The notes below the pieces were generated by a model. The model worked only from the letters and a program-made list of their open reading frames with translations. It was not told the origin of the DNA and did not search any database. A DNA stretch of 64,000 nucleotides from Ostrinia nubilalis (lineage: Eukaryota > Arthropoda > Insecta > Lepidoptera > Crambidae), in the NCBI RefSeq assembly GCF_963855985.1, contig NW_026973566.1, positions 1,302,001-1,366,000 of the forward strand. Direction: 5' to 3'. Each line of letters opens with the position of its first letter. The stretch's first letter is position 1. Positions 20,629-30,826 of this stretch are shown one piece after another. Position numbers and translations under genes: made by a program.

Positions 20629-23600
20629 TTAATTATTTTGCTCAATAGGCAATGGGACTATTTTTGTAATAGGTCGAGAATACAAACCAGTTTTAGTTTT
20701 TACAACAACAGCTCGAATATGATTATCTTTACCTTTATATAATTCAACTACACGACCCAATGGCCAATACATTGGTGGCTGATTATCATCCCTTAATAAA
20801 ACAATAGTAACTATTTAACATTAAATCTGGGTTTTCTTTGTACCATTTATACCTCATTTGTAATGTATTTAAATAGTCAGTCTTCCAACGCTTCCAGAAG
20901 GTTTGCCGTAGCTTACATATTTGTTGATATACATCCAATCTATTATCAGGAAATTCTGCAAAATCACCCTCTGGAAACGAAGTCAGACTGCTCCCAATTA
21001 AAAAATGAGCAGGCGTGAGACACTGCTCATCACCATCCAAGTCTCTCAATGGAGTTATTGGTCGACTGTTTACAATAGCTTCAATTTGAGTTAAGAGAGT
21101 ATACAAATGTTCATAACAAAGTACAGTGTGTCCTAACACTCTCTTTAAATGATGCTTTACAAGTTTTACAGAGCTTTCCCATAACCCGCCCCAATGAGCT
21201 GAATGAGGAATTATAAACCGCCATTCAATACCTTCTGAAATTACATAATTTGAAACTTGTTCAAAATCGTTCTTAAACATGTTGAATAACTCATGAAGCT
21301 CATTTTTTGCCCCATGAAAAAGTAGTACCATTATCACTGAATATTTTAGCACATTTACCTCGTCTAGAAATGAATCTACGCAATGCATTTAGAAATTCCT
21401 TAGTAGTGAGATTCGACACTAGTTCGATATGAATAGCTTTAGTACTCAAGCACACAAAAAGGCAAATATAACCTTTAGTTATAATAGGTTTCCTTATACG
21501 AGCAACTTTGACAAACAGCGGTCCAGCAAAATCTATGCCTGTGAACAGAAAGGGTCGAGAAGGTTGTAATACGACATTTGGGTAGGTCAGCCATTATTTG
21601 TGAAGCAGTTTCTGCCTTAAACCTGTAACAACGTACACACTTGTGTATGAAATGACGCACAGAATTTCGAGCGTTTAGCGGCCACACAAATCTTCGTAAA
21701 CTGGACAAAGTCGTCTGCGTTCCAGCATGCAACAACCTCTCATGCTTATACCTAATCAACAAGTCAGTGACATGACAACGTGCTGGCAGTAGCAATGGAA
21801 ATTTTTGATCAACAGGGATATCAGCATAACGTAAACGACCACCCACGCGCAACATTCCTTCGCCATCTGAAAATATGTTTAAAAACTTCAAAGACTTAGA
21901 ACCTGAACCAAGTTCCGAGGAAACATTACCATTAGCATTTTTTTGAAAATGAGCATGCTGCACGCATTTGATGATACAACTTGATGCTTGATTAAGCTCC
22001 TTACTTGTAAGAAATTCAGTGATTTTAGATTTAGCATTTTTCATATTGTTAATAAATCGACGTACATAAGCCATGACTCTAACCAATCGACTCCAAGACG
22101 AATATCTCTCAAATAATTCAAGAAAATCGTTTTTAGTCTCCTCAAAGGTAGGTAGTGCTACACTTGGCATGTCATTACAAGTGTCAACACCCACTGAGTC
22201 ATCCTGAGAAAACACTTGAGGTGAATGAAGCCAAGGTGAGTCACTTTGAAAAAGCCAGTTAGGTCCATTAAACCATAATTTGCAATTGGAAAGATCCTGT
22301 GGTTCCAAACCACGTGAAGCCATGTCAGCAGGGTTCTCTGAAGACTTTACATGAAACCAATTGTCTTTAGGAGACAAATTTTGTATTTGGCCAACTCTAT
22401 TCGATACAAAAACATCTCGTCTAGCGGGATCACTCTGTATCCAACACAGGGTAATCATGGAGTCAGTCCAATAGAATGAGTTCTCAGAACTAATATTTAA
22501 AGTCTTGGAAACAGTGCTCATAAGCTTAGCAAGCAACAGTGCAGCGCAAAGTTCTAACTTAGGCAGAGTGACAGGTTTGAGAGGAGCAACTCTTGTCTTC
22601 GCACATACTAAGTGGACTGTAGTTTTTTCAGGACAACTGCAGCGGATGTACACGACGCAGCCATACGCCTTCGTGGAGCTATCTGCGAAGCCATGAAGCT
22701 CAACCCTCTCTGCGTCAGTATTAACCATGAGACGAGGCACTGAAATGACATTCAAGCATTCAAGATTGGCACAAAAAAATTTCCATTTAGATAAAATAGC
22801 GTCAGGCACCTCAGAATCCCAGTCAACGTTTGCCTTCCAGATATCTTGCATTATCAACTTAGCATAGACTGTAACTGGAGCAATAAAACCCAAGGGATCA
22901 TAGACCTTAGCAATATCAGACAAAATATTTCTTTTGGTATGACTAGTGGAAGTATATTTAGGTACCTCGACCTGAAATTTATCTGAGTTTGGCTCCCACT
23001 TCAAACCTAGCGTTTTAATACAAGAACCTTCTTTATTGTCAAAGGAAAAATGACATTTTTCAAGTTTTTCAGGAGGAAATTGCGACATTAACATTGAGCT
23101 ATTAGAGTACCATTTGTGCAATTCAAACCTTCCTTTAGCTAACAACTCTTGCAACTCATTTATGGTATTTAATGCAGAAGAAAGATCATTCTCGCCATGC
23201 AAAATGTCATCAACGAAGGTACTTTGAAGTAATGCCTTAGAAGCAGATGGAAAATTATCACCTTCATCCTCAACCAATTTCACCAATGTCCGTGTAGCAA
23301 GGTAACTGGCTGATGCTGTTCCATATGTAACAGTATCCAGCTGAAGACACTGTATATCATGCGATGGATCATCTCTCCACAGGATGCGCTGAAGTGCTTG
23401 ATACTGAGGTTTCACTCGAATTTGCCTGTACATTTTAGTTATATCAGACACAAAAACATAAACATAGGTACGAAATCTCAGAAGTATGGTAAACATGTCA
23501 GGTTGAACAACAGGACCCACAAGAAGTACATCATTTAAGCTCAAGCCCGTAGAAGTGGGTTGAGAACCATTGAATACAATCCTAAGCTTGGTAGTAGAGG

Positions 23601-24222
23601 AACTTTCCTTCAAGACAGCATGATGAGGCATGTAATATTCAATTTCATCACTTTTGTGTGGATTTATATGAACAAAGTGAGCATGGCCAAGTTTAAGAAA
23701 TTCCTCAATAAAAGCTTTATAGGCCTTAAAAAAGTCAGAATTATTTTGGAATTTTTTCTCCAATGACATAAGACAACGAAAAGCAACATTGTAAGAATTA
23801 CCTAGTTTTGGTAGAAGTTCTTTGTTTATTGGCAAATCGACATGATACCTTCCTTCTTCATCCCTGGACACAGAATCAAGGTAGCTCTGTTCGCACCTTT
23901 TCTCCTGAAATGACAACATATTATCATTAGGCATTTCTTCTAATTGCCAAAATTTTTTAATGTCGTTATGTAGGACAGACAAATGACATTGGCTTTTTAA
24001 ACCTGAAACATGTTGACCTACCACAGACAATTCACCACAAAATACCCAACCAAATTCAGTATTTATTAATGTGGGCATATTTGGACCTAGATCGATCTTG
24101 CCTTCTCGAAGACATTTTGCAAAACATGAAACACCAAGAATCATATCAATGTCCTTAGATATATTGAAATTAGGGTCAGCTAAATGCAAATGCATGAGAG
24201 ATGGCAGTGCCTTTAGACACAT
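20629..24222 (-). CDS. pol: BEL/Pao 2 pol: RT, RNase H, integrase
   Basis: The frame from 24,222 to 21,475 contains DMILGVSCFAKCL, YYMPHHAVLKESSSTTKLRI, LNDVLLVGPVVQPD, the catalytic TFVDDILHGEND, KVYDPLGFIAPV, VELHGFADSSTKAYGCVVY, YWTDSMITLCWI, NPADMASRG and the integrase zinc finger HERLLHAG ... CVRCYRFKA. Past a one-base shift near 21,570 the integrase core continues with GIDFAGPLF. After another near 21,325 it gives GAKNELHELF and GGLWESSVK, and after a third near 20,815 the C-terminal RDDNQPPMYWPLGRVVEL, ending at the TAA of 20,629-20,631. The first frame also overlaps gag-protease by 47 bp with an apparent one-base shift near 24,200. Because the LTRs are identical, these shifts may partly be sequence errors. 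Confidence 0.88.
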
Positions 24223-25843
24223 TGACCATTGGTAAAGGATCAGTAATAAAATCTAACACACCAAATTCTGAACAATATTTAAAATCAGAACAGTTAGAAT
24301 AAACTGATAGTGCAACTTTATGCTTTATTTTACAAGTATGACCTCCCACCCCCGCCACAGTTTGACTAGCATCTTCAAAATTAACACAGTACAATTTATT
24401 AGCAAACGCAGAACTAATATAATTCTTTTGGCTACCTATGTCCAAAAGCACAGTGCAGTCATATCGCTTACCATCACTGTCACACACATTCACTAATGCA
24501 GTGGGCAGAAGGGACACTTGACATACAGAGGTACTTTTTTGTGTAACTATTGAAGATGTCATTACAACATTACTCGGGGAATTGATGTGAGAATCATTTG
24601 AAGTAGAGCTACGGGCAGAAGTCTCATTACATGTCTGCGAATCAAGATGTAATAAGTGATGATGCTTTTGTAAACACTTTTTACAGACAATATTGGATGT
24701 GCAATTGCTAGTACAATGTTTATCTGATAAACAAACAACACACAAATTAGTTTTGTTAACAAATGTCTGTCTGTCATTGGGACTTAATTTAATGAATTTA
24801 AAACACTTGTAAGTTGAGTGATTTTTGTTGCAGTACAAACAAGAAAATAACTTACCATTTGCATTACTGCCGCTGCCAACAGTCACATGACTAGTGCTTT
24901 TTGCCGGAGGCACAACCTTTGTAGTGCTCACTGCTTCATCACGGCATAGCATATCTAATGCTTGGCAGCGCTGCTGTATAAAGTTAAGAAATTGTTGCAA
25001 ACTAGGGAAATCACTGGAATCTCTTTGCAATTCAAAGTCACGCAAAGAACTGTAATCAATTTTTGTTGACAAAATATGTATGAGAATAATATCTTGCAAG
25101 TTTGAAATATTCAGTGATAATAGTGAGTTATAATACTGCATAAAATCATTTGTTAATTGTCTTAGTGTATAAGATTTACCATTGACTTTATGTAAAGACA
25201 AAATGTGTTGCAAATGATAATTAGCTATAAGAACCTTATTGTCATATCTTGATGTAATCGCAGACCATGCCTTCACGTAGTTTTCGTTCGTACATTCCAA
25301 AGTCGTAACCAAAGAGGCAGCTTCGCCGACCAAACACGACTTCAAGTAATAGAACTTCTGCACGGGACTTAAATCTTCATTTCCGTGTACCATAGTGACG
25401 TATAAATCCTTGAACGACAGCCAGTCTCCATAACTTCCACTGAACTTGGGCAACGATATCTTGGGAAGATTCGGTTTATGCTGGTGCTCTTGCGTCGATC
25501 CGGAGTCACTCGCCGATGAGTTACAATGATGCTTCAGCGCCTCACGACGTTCACGAATGTCAGTTAGTATTCTTTGACACCTTGACTCGATTTTCGATCC
25601 CTCAGCGGTCTCTGAAGTATCCATCGATTCCAAATTGAGATTGACGTCCTCCAATCTCGTAAAAAGACTGCTAATTCGTTCGGCGGCAACATCCAACATG
25701 GCGGTGGATTTTACGGTAGAAATGTCCCCCAGCTCATTTTCCACAAGTGATATGCGGCCTTTGATGTATCTTCTCACATTTATCAATTTTTGCTTGTCTT
25801 GATGAGCAAAATCACTGCTGGTATCCTCGCCGGTTAGGGGCAT
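24176..25843 (-). CDS. gag: BEL/Pao 2 Gag and protease
   Basis: The first true ATG is at 25,843 (MPLTGEDTSSDF); the frame opens upstream at a TTG. Conserved Gag blocks are ISLPKFSGSYGDWLSFKDLY and KFYYLKSCLVGEAASLV (about residues 130-185). Zinc clusters are CLYCNKNHSTYKCFKF and CVVCLSDKHCTSNC followed by CKKCLQKHHHLLH. The protease core VLLDIGSQKNYIS has isoleucine where most relatives have serine or threonine. The segment should form the particle and cleave the polyprotein. It overlaps the pol frame. Confidence 0.87.
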   Translation of the reverse strand: MPLTGEDTSSDFAHQDKQKLINVRRYIKGRISLVENELGDISTVKSTAMLDVAAERISSLFTRLEDVNLNLESMDTSETAEGSKIESRCQRILTDIRERREALKHHCNSSASDSGSTQEHQHKPNLPKISLPKFSGSYGDWLSFKDLYVTMVHGNEDLSPVQKFYYLKSCLVGEAASLVTTLECTNENYVKAWSAITSRYDNKVLIANYHLQHILSLHKVNGKSYTLRQLTNDFMQYYNSLLSLNISNLQDIILIHILSTKIDYSSLRDFELQRDSSDFPSLQQFLNFIQQRCQALDMLCRDEAVSTTKVVPPAKSTSHVTVGSGSNANGKLFSCLYCNKNHSTYKCFKFIKLSPNDRQTFVNKTNLCVVCLSDKHCTSNCTSNIVCKKCLQKHHHLLHLDSQTCNETSARSSTSNDSHINSPSNVVMTSSIVTQKSTSVCQVSLLPTALVNVCDSDGKRYDCTVLLDIGSQKNYISSAFANKLYCVNFEDASQTVAGVGGHTCKIKHKVALSVYSNCSDFKYCSEFGVLDFITDPLPMVNVSKGTAISHAFAFS

Positions 25844-25972
25844 TTTGAAAGCACGCAATATGTGGTATGCAATGCGTTAACGTCACCCCGGGCCGGCAGC
25901 ACACAACACGAAAAAAACTGCTTTAAGTACAGATTCTCAGTACAGACTCCTGCATCCAGCTCTGAAGGACCA

Positions 25973-26151
25973 TGAACAGAGTGATGCGGCAGGTACAAAA
26001 GACACTTAACTTCAGTGATATTCTATTTATTGAGAAGATAATTTACAACCATGTGCACACACTTGAATGGTAGGAAAAAGAGACCATAGAGAGGGGCCAT
26101 AGAGCATACAACGCTTCTGGGTTGCCAGATATCGTTATTACATTTTTACCA
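25973..26151 (-). repeat. 5' LTR of BEL/Pao 2
   Basis: The 179 bp are identical to the partner at 19,967-20,145. The primer-binding site abuts it at 25,972. Confidence 0.95.
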
Positions 26152-27566
26152 GAAACCGAACAAGATATCGATTGTCAGCGTCTCATTAAATACATACTTA
26201 ACGGGTGGCCAAAACATAGGCGCGATGTAAATCACAAAATTAGTGTTTTTTGGTCATACAAGGATGAACTTCACTACGTAGACGGTATAATCTTTAAAGG
26301 GAATTGCATATTTATTCCGCGTCAGTTGCGCTCGGAGATGCTCCGCCGGGTGCACGAGGGCCACCTGGGCATCGAGCGCTGCAAGCGGCGCGCGCGCGAG
26401 GTGATGTTCTGGCCGGGGCTGGCGGGCGCCGTGGAGCGCGCCGTGCGGGGCTGCGCGGCGTGCGTGCTGCACGCGCCGCGGCCCCGCCGCCAGCCGCTCG
26501 AGCCGCACGCGGTGCCGGCGCTGCCTTGGCACAAGCTGGCCTCCGATATATTTGAGTACAAAAGAAAGAGGTACATTATTCTCGTAGATTATTTTTCCAA
26601 TTTTGTTGAAGTACAAGAATTGACGGGAATGAGTAGTAAGCAAGTTATAAATTTTATGACGTCACAGTTCGCCCGACACGGTATACCGGCTGAGTTACAG
26701 ACAATGGACCGGCGTACGGTTCGAACAAATTTAAACAGTTTTTGAAGGAATGGGAAGTGCGTCATGTCACATCGACGCCTTATTATTCACAGTCGAACGG
26801 CAAAAGCGAGAGAACTGTTCAAACTGTAAAAAATATGTTAAAAAAGTGCATAGATTCAGGTCACGATTTTAATTTCAGTTTATTAAATTATAGGGCGACA
26901 CCTAGAAACGGGTTAGATTCGCCGGCGCAAATGCTTATGGGTAGGCGTTTAAAAACTAAATTACCTATAAAAACGGAATTGTTGACTGAGCCGGTAAATA
27001 ACGAGCGTAATTATAAATCTATGATGACACAAAAACAAAACACTAAATATCATTATGATAGATCGGCAAGGCCACTTGAAAACCTTTTTCTGGGTGATAA
27101 AGTAACTTTAGTATGTAACGGTCAAAGGAAATTAGTAACGGTTGTTAGTTTTGCAGCTGAGCCGCGATCTTATATAGTCGAGGATGAGAACGGAAATAGA
27201 TACCGGCGTACGCGCTGTCAGCTAATTCTGCGACTACCATCAAGGCAAGAAGCGCCGAGCAGTTTTATTCGCACCACTAATAACATTACTCCCTCTTTAA
27301 ATAATAATTCAATGGCTTTGCCAAGCATTCGTCGCAGGCGTAGGAAGGTATTAGGTGAAGAAATTAATCGTCAGCCGTCCAATAGTTCGCAGGAGTCACC
27401 GGGTGAGCCGAGCAGTGCGCAAGTCACTGTATCGGACAGCGAATGGTATAATACTAGCAGTGATGAGGCTACGTCGCCGTCTCCTCCTAAAGTACCCATA
27501 GAAAGGTCTAGGGAAAGAACTGCACGAATGCTTACAAATCTTATTTTTGGTACGTCAAATAAATAG
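26152..27566 (+). pseudogene. pol: mag-like integrase and C terminus
   Basis: The first part (to about 26,742) has the zinc finger (VHEGHLGIERCKRRAR ... CAACVLHA) and the core start WHKLASDIFEYKRKRYIILV. A shift at about 26,700, right at the second catalytic aspartate (DNG), moves the rest to the frame 26,742-27,566: YYSQSNGKSERTVQTVKNML (third acidic residue), YRATPRNGLDSPAQMLMGR, and a C-terminal tail with an RRRRR patch and many S/P residues. The segment 26,340-26,530 is strikingly GC-rich. The non-coding stretch to 27,773 ends in a purine tract GGGGAAGGA. Confidence 0.87.
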
Positions 27567-27773
27567 TTACGGTGTTGAACCAAAAACATATGGTTGATTG
27601 TATGTATAGATTAAGTTTATGTTATAGACTTAAGTATTTAATTATATTATTACTAAGCTAAGTTGATGTTACTTATATGTAGTTATAACTATGTACATCA
27701 TACCTATTTTTGTTTTACTATTTCTTAAACCTTAACCGATTGGTTTTTTTTTCTCTTCCTGTAAGGGGAAGGA

Positions 27774-27864
27774 TGTGGTATATTTACATTGTTTTATATT
27801 TGAATGTGTGCGGGTATCGGAATAATAAATCAGTGCTTAACCAACTTGGGCGTGTTTTACTTCA
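27774..27864 (+). repeat. 3' LTR of mag-like element
   Basis: The 91-bp copy is identical to 4,623-4,713. AAAAG follows, matching the left flank. The purine tract GTAAGGGGAAGGA precedes it. Confidence 0.93.
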
Positions 27865-28787
27865 AAAAGCTCGCTTAGTTTGTGTATTAGTGATGTCGCG
27901 TTAGTACTGTTAGCCTTAAAAATCTCAATCCATTTAGACATGGCGTCCACAACAACCAAGTATGTAATGCCCGCGATCGGACCCAAAAAATCCAGATGTA
28001 GTCTGGTCCAAGGCCTGTGTGGCCAGCGCCACAGGCGCGGCGCCTGCCGCGGCGGCGCGTCCGCCTGCGCCGCGCACACCGCGCACGCCCGGCACAGCCG
28101 CTCCACCGCCTCGTCCACCCCGGGCCACCAAACATAACTACGAGTCAACGCTTTGGATTTTACAATTCCCATATGGGGTTCATGAATCATAGTTAATACT
28201 TTTTCCCTACATTTCTCGGGAACCACTAGCCTATGTCCCCACATAACACACCCTAGTTCCTCATATAGTTCACTCCTTCTATTAAAGAACGGCTGTAAAT
28301 TAGTAATGTCGCACTGAGGTGGCCAGCCGTCTCTAATAAAACTCAATATCTTTGATAGGAATGGGTCACGTATAGTTTCTCGTTTTATTTTGTGATAGTC
28401 TAACATCAAAGCTTCTTGTGCAAAGTGTAAGTAAGTTTGTTCTGGTGTGCATTGTTTATTTAGCCCCTTCTCATGTATAGGTGTGTATAGGCAGGCGAGA
28501 GAACCCGTCCGCACCATTATTATCCGTGCGTACGTATTCTATGTCGAATGTATATGCAGATAAAATAATTGCCCACCTTTGCATGCGACTAGCTATCATA
28601 GTTGGTATGCCTGTATTCGGACCAAAAATAGAAACTAAAGGTTTATGATCTGTTCTAAGGGTAAACCGACGCCCATATAAGTATTGATGAAACTTATTGA
28701 CACTAAATATAATAGCGAGTGCTTCCTTATGTATTTGTGAATAGTTTTTCTCGGCATCCGTGAGCGCGCGCGACGCATACGCCACCG
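27865..28787 (-). pseudogene. pol: Outer gypsy element: RNase H end and integrase start
   Basis: From 28,787 the minus strand gives AYASRALTDAEKNYSQIHKE, RTDHKPLVSIFG and DIEYVRTDNNGADGFSRL (RNase H end). After a shift near 28,480 come DGWPPQCDITNL, RLVVPEKCREKVL, the zinc-finger region MIHEPHMGIVKSKALTRS ... CRACAVC, and the integrase core start WTRLHLDFLGPI. It then runs into the mag-like LTR after KLSELF. A GC-rich patch (about 28,010-28,135) covers the zinc-finger linker. Confidence 0.82.
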
Positions 28788-28852
28788 CACAGTGTTTTAT
28801 TTTGGCTTAGATGCGGACATCCATGTTTTATGAGCTCATTGGATAGCTCTTA
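28788..28852 (+). repeat. Transib left terminal inverted repeat
   Basis: It starts CACAGTGTTTTATTTTGG, followed by CTTAGATGCGGACATCC and CATGTTTTATGAGCTCA. The reversed right end differs at only a few positions over about 55 bp and then fades. The first seven bases equal the heptamer of the vertebrate V(D)J signal; this is family knowledge, not a demonstrated function. Confidence 0.9.
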
Positions 28853-29462
28853 TTGAGAAATACAACATTGTAGAAGTAACCATAGGTTTCTGTTGCTTAG
28901 TTTTTGAGTAAATAAGAAACTCGAGAAAAATCCATAGTTACCATAGAAACACAAAATTATGCCTAAGAACCATTTTTTAGCCAAGATTGTAGTCATCAAT
29001 ATTTAGTACTTCAGTTTGTTAGTGTATAAAAGTGACCATGATGTTAGAAAAATAAAATTAAATGCAATTAGTTGCCATTTATACCTAATTATGAAAATAT
29101 TTTTTTTCTTATAAAGAGTAGAAAATTGGCAGCCAATTTAAAGTCCAAAAGTCTTATTTATATATTACTTATTCAATATAAAAATCTCATGCAAAAACAA
29201 TGTAGGAGTTCAGAGATATGGAAATCAAAATTTTCAGGCTAGGGTTGTCACTTGAGTATTTTTTGTTTTCTGTGAAATAAAATTGTACATTATTATGTTT
29301 TCAGCTAAGATGATTTCTGTGTCACCTATCAAATTTTGTCAAATTTTTCGTATAACGTTTAACTAATTTCTCAAAATATTTTGAAAATCATTGACTAGTA
29401 AAATCTGTTAATTAATTTTAATTGAATATAATAGCAAAATATAATTTAATTATAGTATGAAA

Positions 29463-30094
29463 CTAGCGGTCGCCCGCGATTTCGTACGCGTGGATCCCGT
29501 TTTACCCCTTTCATCTACCTTACGCGGTTTAGATTTTTTCATACAATTTTTTTTCCCGCTAACTCCCGTTCCCGTTGTAATTTTGCAATATCCTGTTGTA
29601 ACTAAGCTTTAAGTTTACTAAGGTACCTGCATGCCAAATTTCAAGCGTCTATCTTACGCGGTTTAGATTTTTTCATACAAATGTTTTTTCCCGCTAACTC
29701 CCGTTCCTGTGGGAATTTTGCAATATCCTGTTGTAAATAAGCTTTCAGCTTACTAAGGTACCTGCATGCCAAATTTCAAGCGTCTAACTTAAGCGGTTTA
29801 GATTTTTCATACAAAAGGATTTTCCCGCTAATTCCCATTCCCGTGGGAATTCTTAAGTATCCTATAACCTGCCCAGGAGTATGAAGAATAATTGTACCAA
29901 GTTTCGTTAAAATCCGTCGAGTACTTTTTGTTTCTATAAGGAACATACAGACAGACAGACAGACAGACAGACAAAAATTTTAGTGATTGCATTTTTGGCA
30001 TCAGTATCGATCACTAATCACCCCCTGATAGTTATTTTGAAAATATATTTCATGTACAGAATTGACCTCTCTACAGATTTATTATAAGTATAGA
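29463..30094 (-). mobile_element. Helitron copy with (CAGA)n and about three 135-bp units
   Basis: On the minus strand it starts TCTATACTTATAATAAATC (30,094) and ends GCGGGCGACCGCTAG at 29,463, between A and T. Inside are a (CAGA/TCTG)n microsatellite (29,948-29,976) and imperfect tandem units of about 135 bp. The sibling copy at 47,689-48,467 has about four units and is 147 bp longer. It lies in the Transib 5' region and is non-coding. Confidence 0.8.
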
Positions 30095-30329
30095 TGTGTT
30101 ATACTGAAATGTGTTTTTATTGTTTTAAAAAGTTAATCTGATTAATTATTAAATATATTTTTTTTTTAATTATGATTAATTAATAATATTAATCAAACAT
30201 TTTGATTAAGAATAATCATAATCATTTACTAACCATGTGGATCATTGTTATCTTAAATAAATAAATTTAATTGAATTGAATTAATCGTTAATTTGGTCAG
30301 ACTAGAAATTTTTGCAGTTTGGGGAGGTG

Positions 30330-30600
30330 GTGAAAGGGGCACGCACGGGGGGTCTAAAGCAGGAGATTGAAGTGTGGGGTTGTTGAACTAGGTTTTGCAT
30401 GTTTCATGTTAGGGAGGTGCAAGATACTTCGTACCAGAAATTTCATTTGGGGGGGGGGGGGGGGGGGGCAATTAAATTGAAGTGTAGGGTTGCTCAACTA
30501 GGAAGTTTTGCATGTTGAAGAGGTGCAGCAGACTTAGTACCAGAAGTTTCAGGGGAGGGGAGCTAGCCATTGAAATGTGGGGAGGTGTAGGAGACTAACA
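30330..30600 (+). repeat. G-rich imperfect repeats with a 20-base G run
   Basis: A run of 20 G lies at 30,449-30,468. The flanking text repeats a block of about 130 bp (GAAGTGTGGGGTTG, AACTAGG, TTTGCATG, AGGTGCA, TACCAGAA) two to three times. No coding sequence is seen. It sits between the Helitron and the transposase start. Confidence 0.6.
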
Positions 30601-30726
30601 TTGTCAGCTTAAAAATCATATAAATGTTATAAAGTGTTAGTATGGATTCTGAAAGTCTGCGTTGTTGTTGTGATGCTAACGTCCCTCTCGAGAGATTTTC
30701 AACATTTCTATGTTGGTTATCCAATG

Positions 30727-30804
30727 AAAGACATCACGTGATATTGGGAAGGGGTCCGCCCTCGTTAGGCTTAGGCTAAAACCCAATATCATTACGTGAT
30801 GTCT
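30727..30804 (+). promoter_or_regulatory. Inverted repeat upstream of the transposase start
   Basis: GACATCACGTGATATTGGG (about 30,730-30,748) is mirrored by CCCAATATC..ACGTGATGTC (about 30,781-30,802) with one two-base insert, giving a stem of about 20 bp that ends some 25 bp before the ATG at 30,827. It could be a structured 5' leader, a protein site (it holds CACGTG), or a short inserted element. Confidence 0.45.
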
Positions 30805-30826
30805 GGAGGAGCGGGGGTGAGGTGTC

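Larger units (their letters stand above)
19967..26151 (-). mobile_element. BEL/Pao retrotransposon 2, recent insertion
   Basis: Two 179-bp LTRs (19,967-20,145 and 25,973-26,151) are identical, and GAAAC flanks both sides (19,962-19,966 and 26,152-26,156), a perfect 5-bp duplication. Minus-strand order is primer site (TGGTCCTTCAGAGCTGGAT, 25,972-25,954), gag-protease, then pol. The mag-like pol frame continues exactly across it. The stretch 20,146-20,628 is 3' non-coding. The 6,185-bp element has all domains but several one-base shifts in its coding region. Confidence 0.93.
4623..27864 (+). mobile_element. mag-like Ty3/gypsy retrotransposon, 23.2 kb including nested insertions
   Basis: Two identical 91-bp LTRs (TGTGGTATAT...TTTTACTTCA) bound the element, and both outer flanks carry AAAAG, a 5-bp target duplication. 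Between them, in order, are a primer site, gag-protease, RT, RNase H, integrase and a purine tract. Very short LTRs are known for the Bombyx mag family. It sits in the integrase core of the minus-strand outer gypsy element. The coding parts total about 5 kb; the rest is four nested insertions (piggyBac-like MITE, Helitron, two BEL/Pao elements). The coding parts carry an in-frame TAG at 19,926 and shifts near 19,115 and 26,700, so this copy is defective. Confidence 0.9.

Noticed and set aside
24176..25858. Start of BEL/Pao 2 Gag at 25,858
   Set aside because: That codon is TTG; the first ATG is at 25,843.
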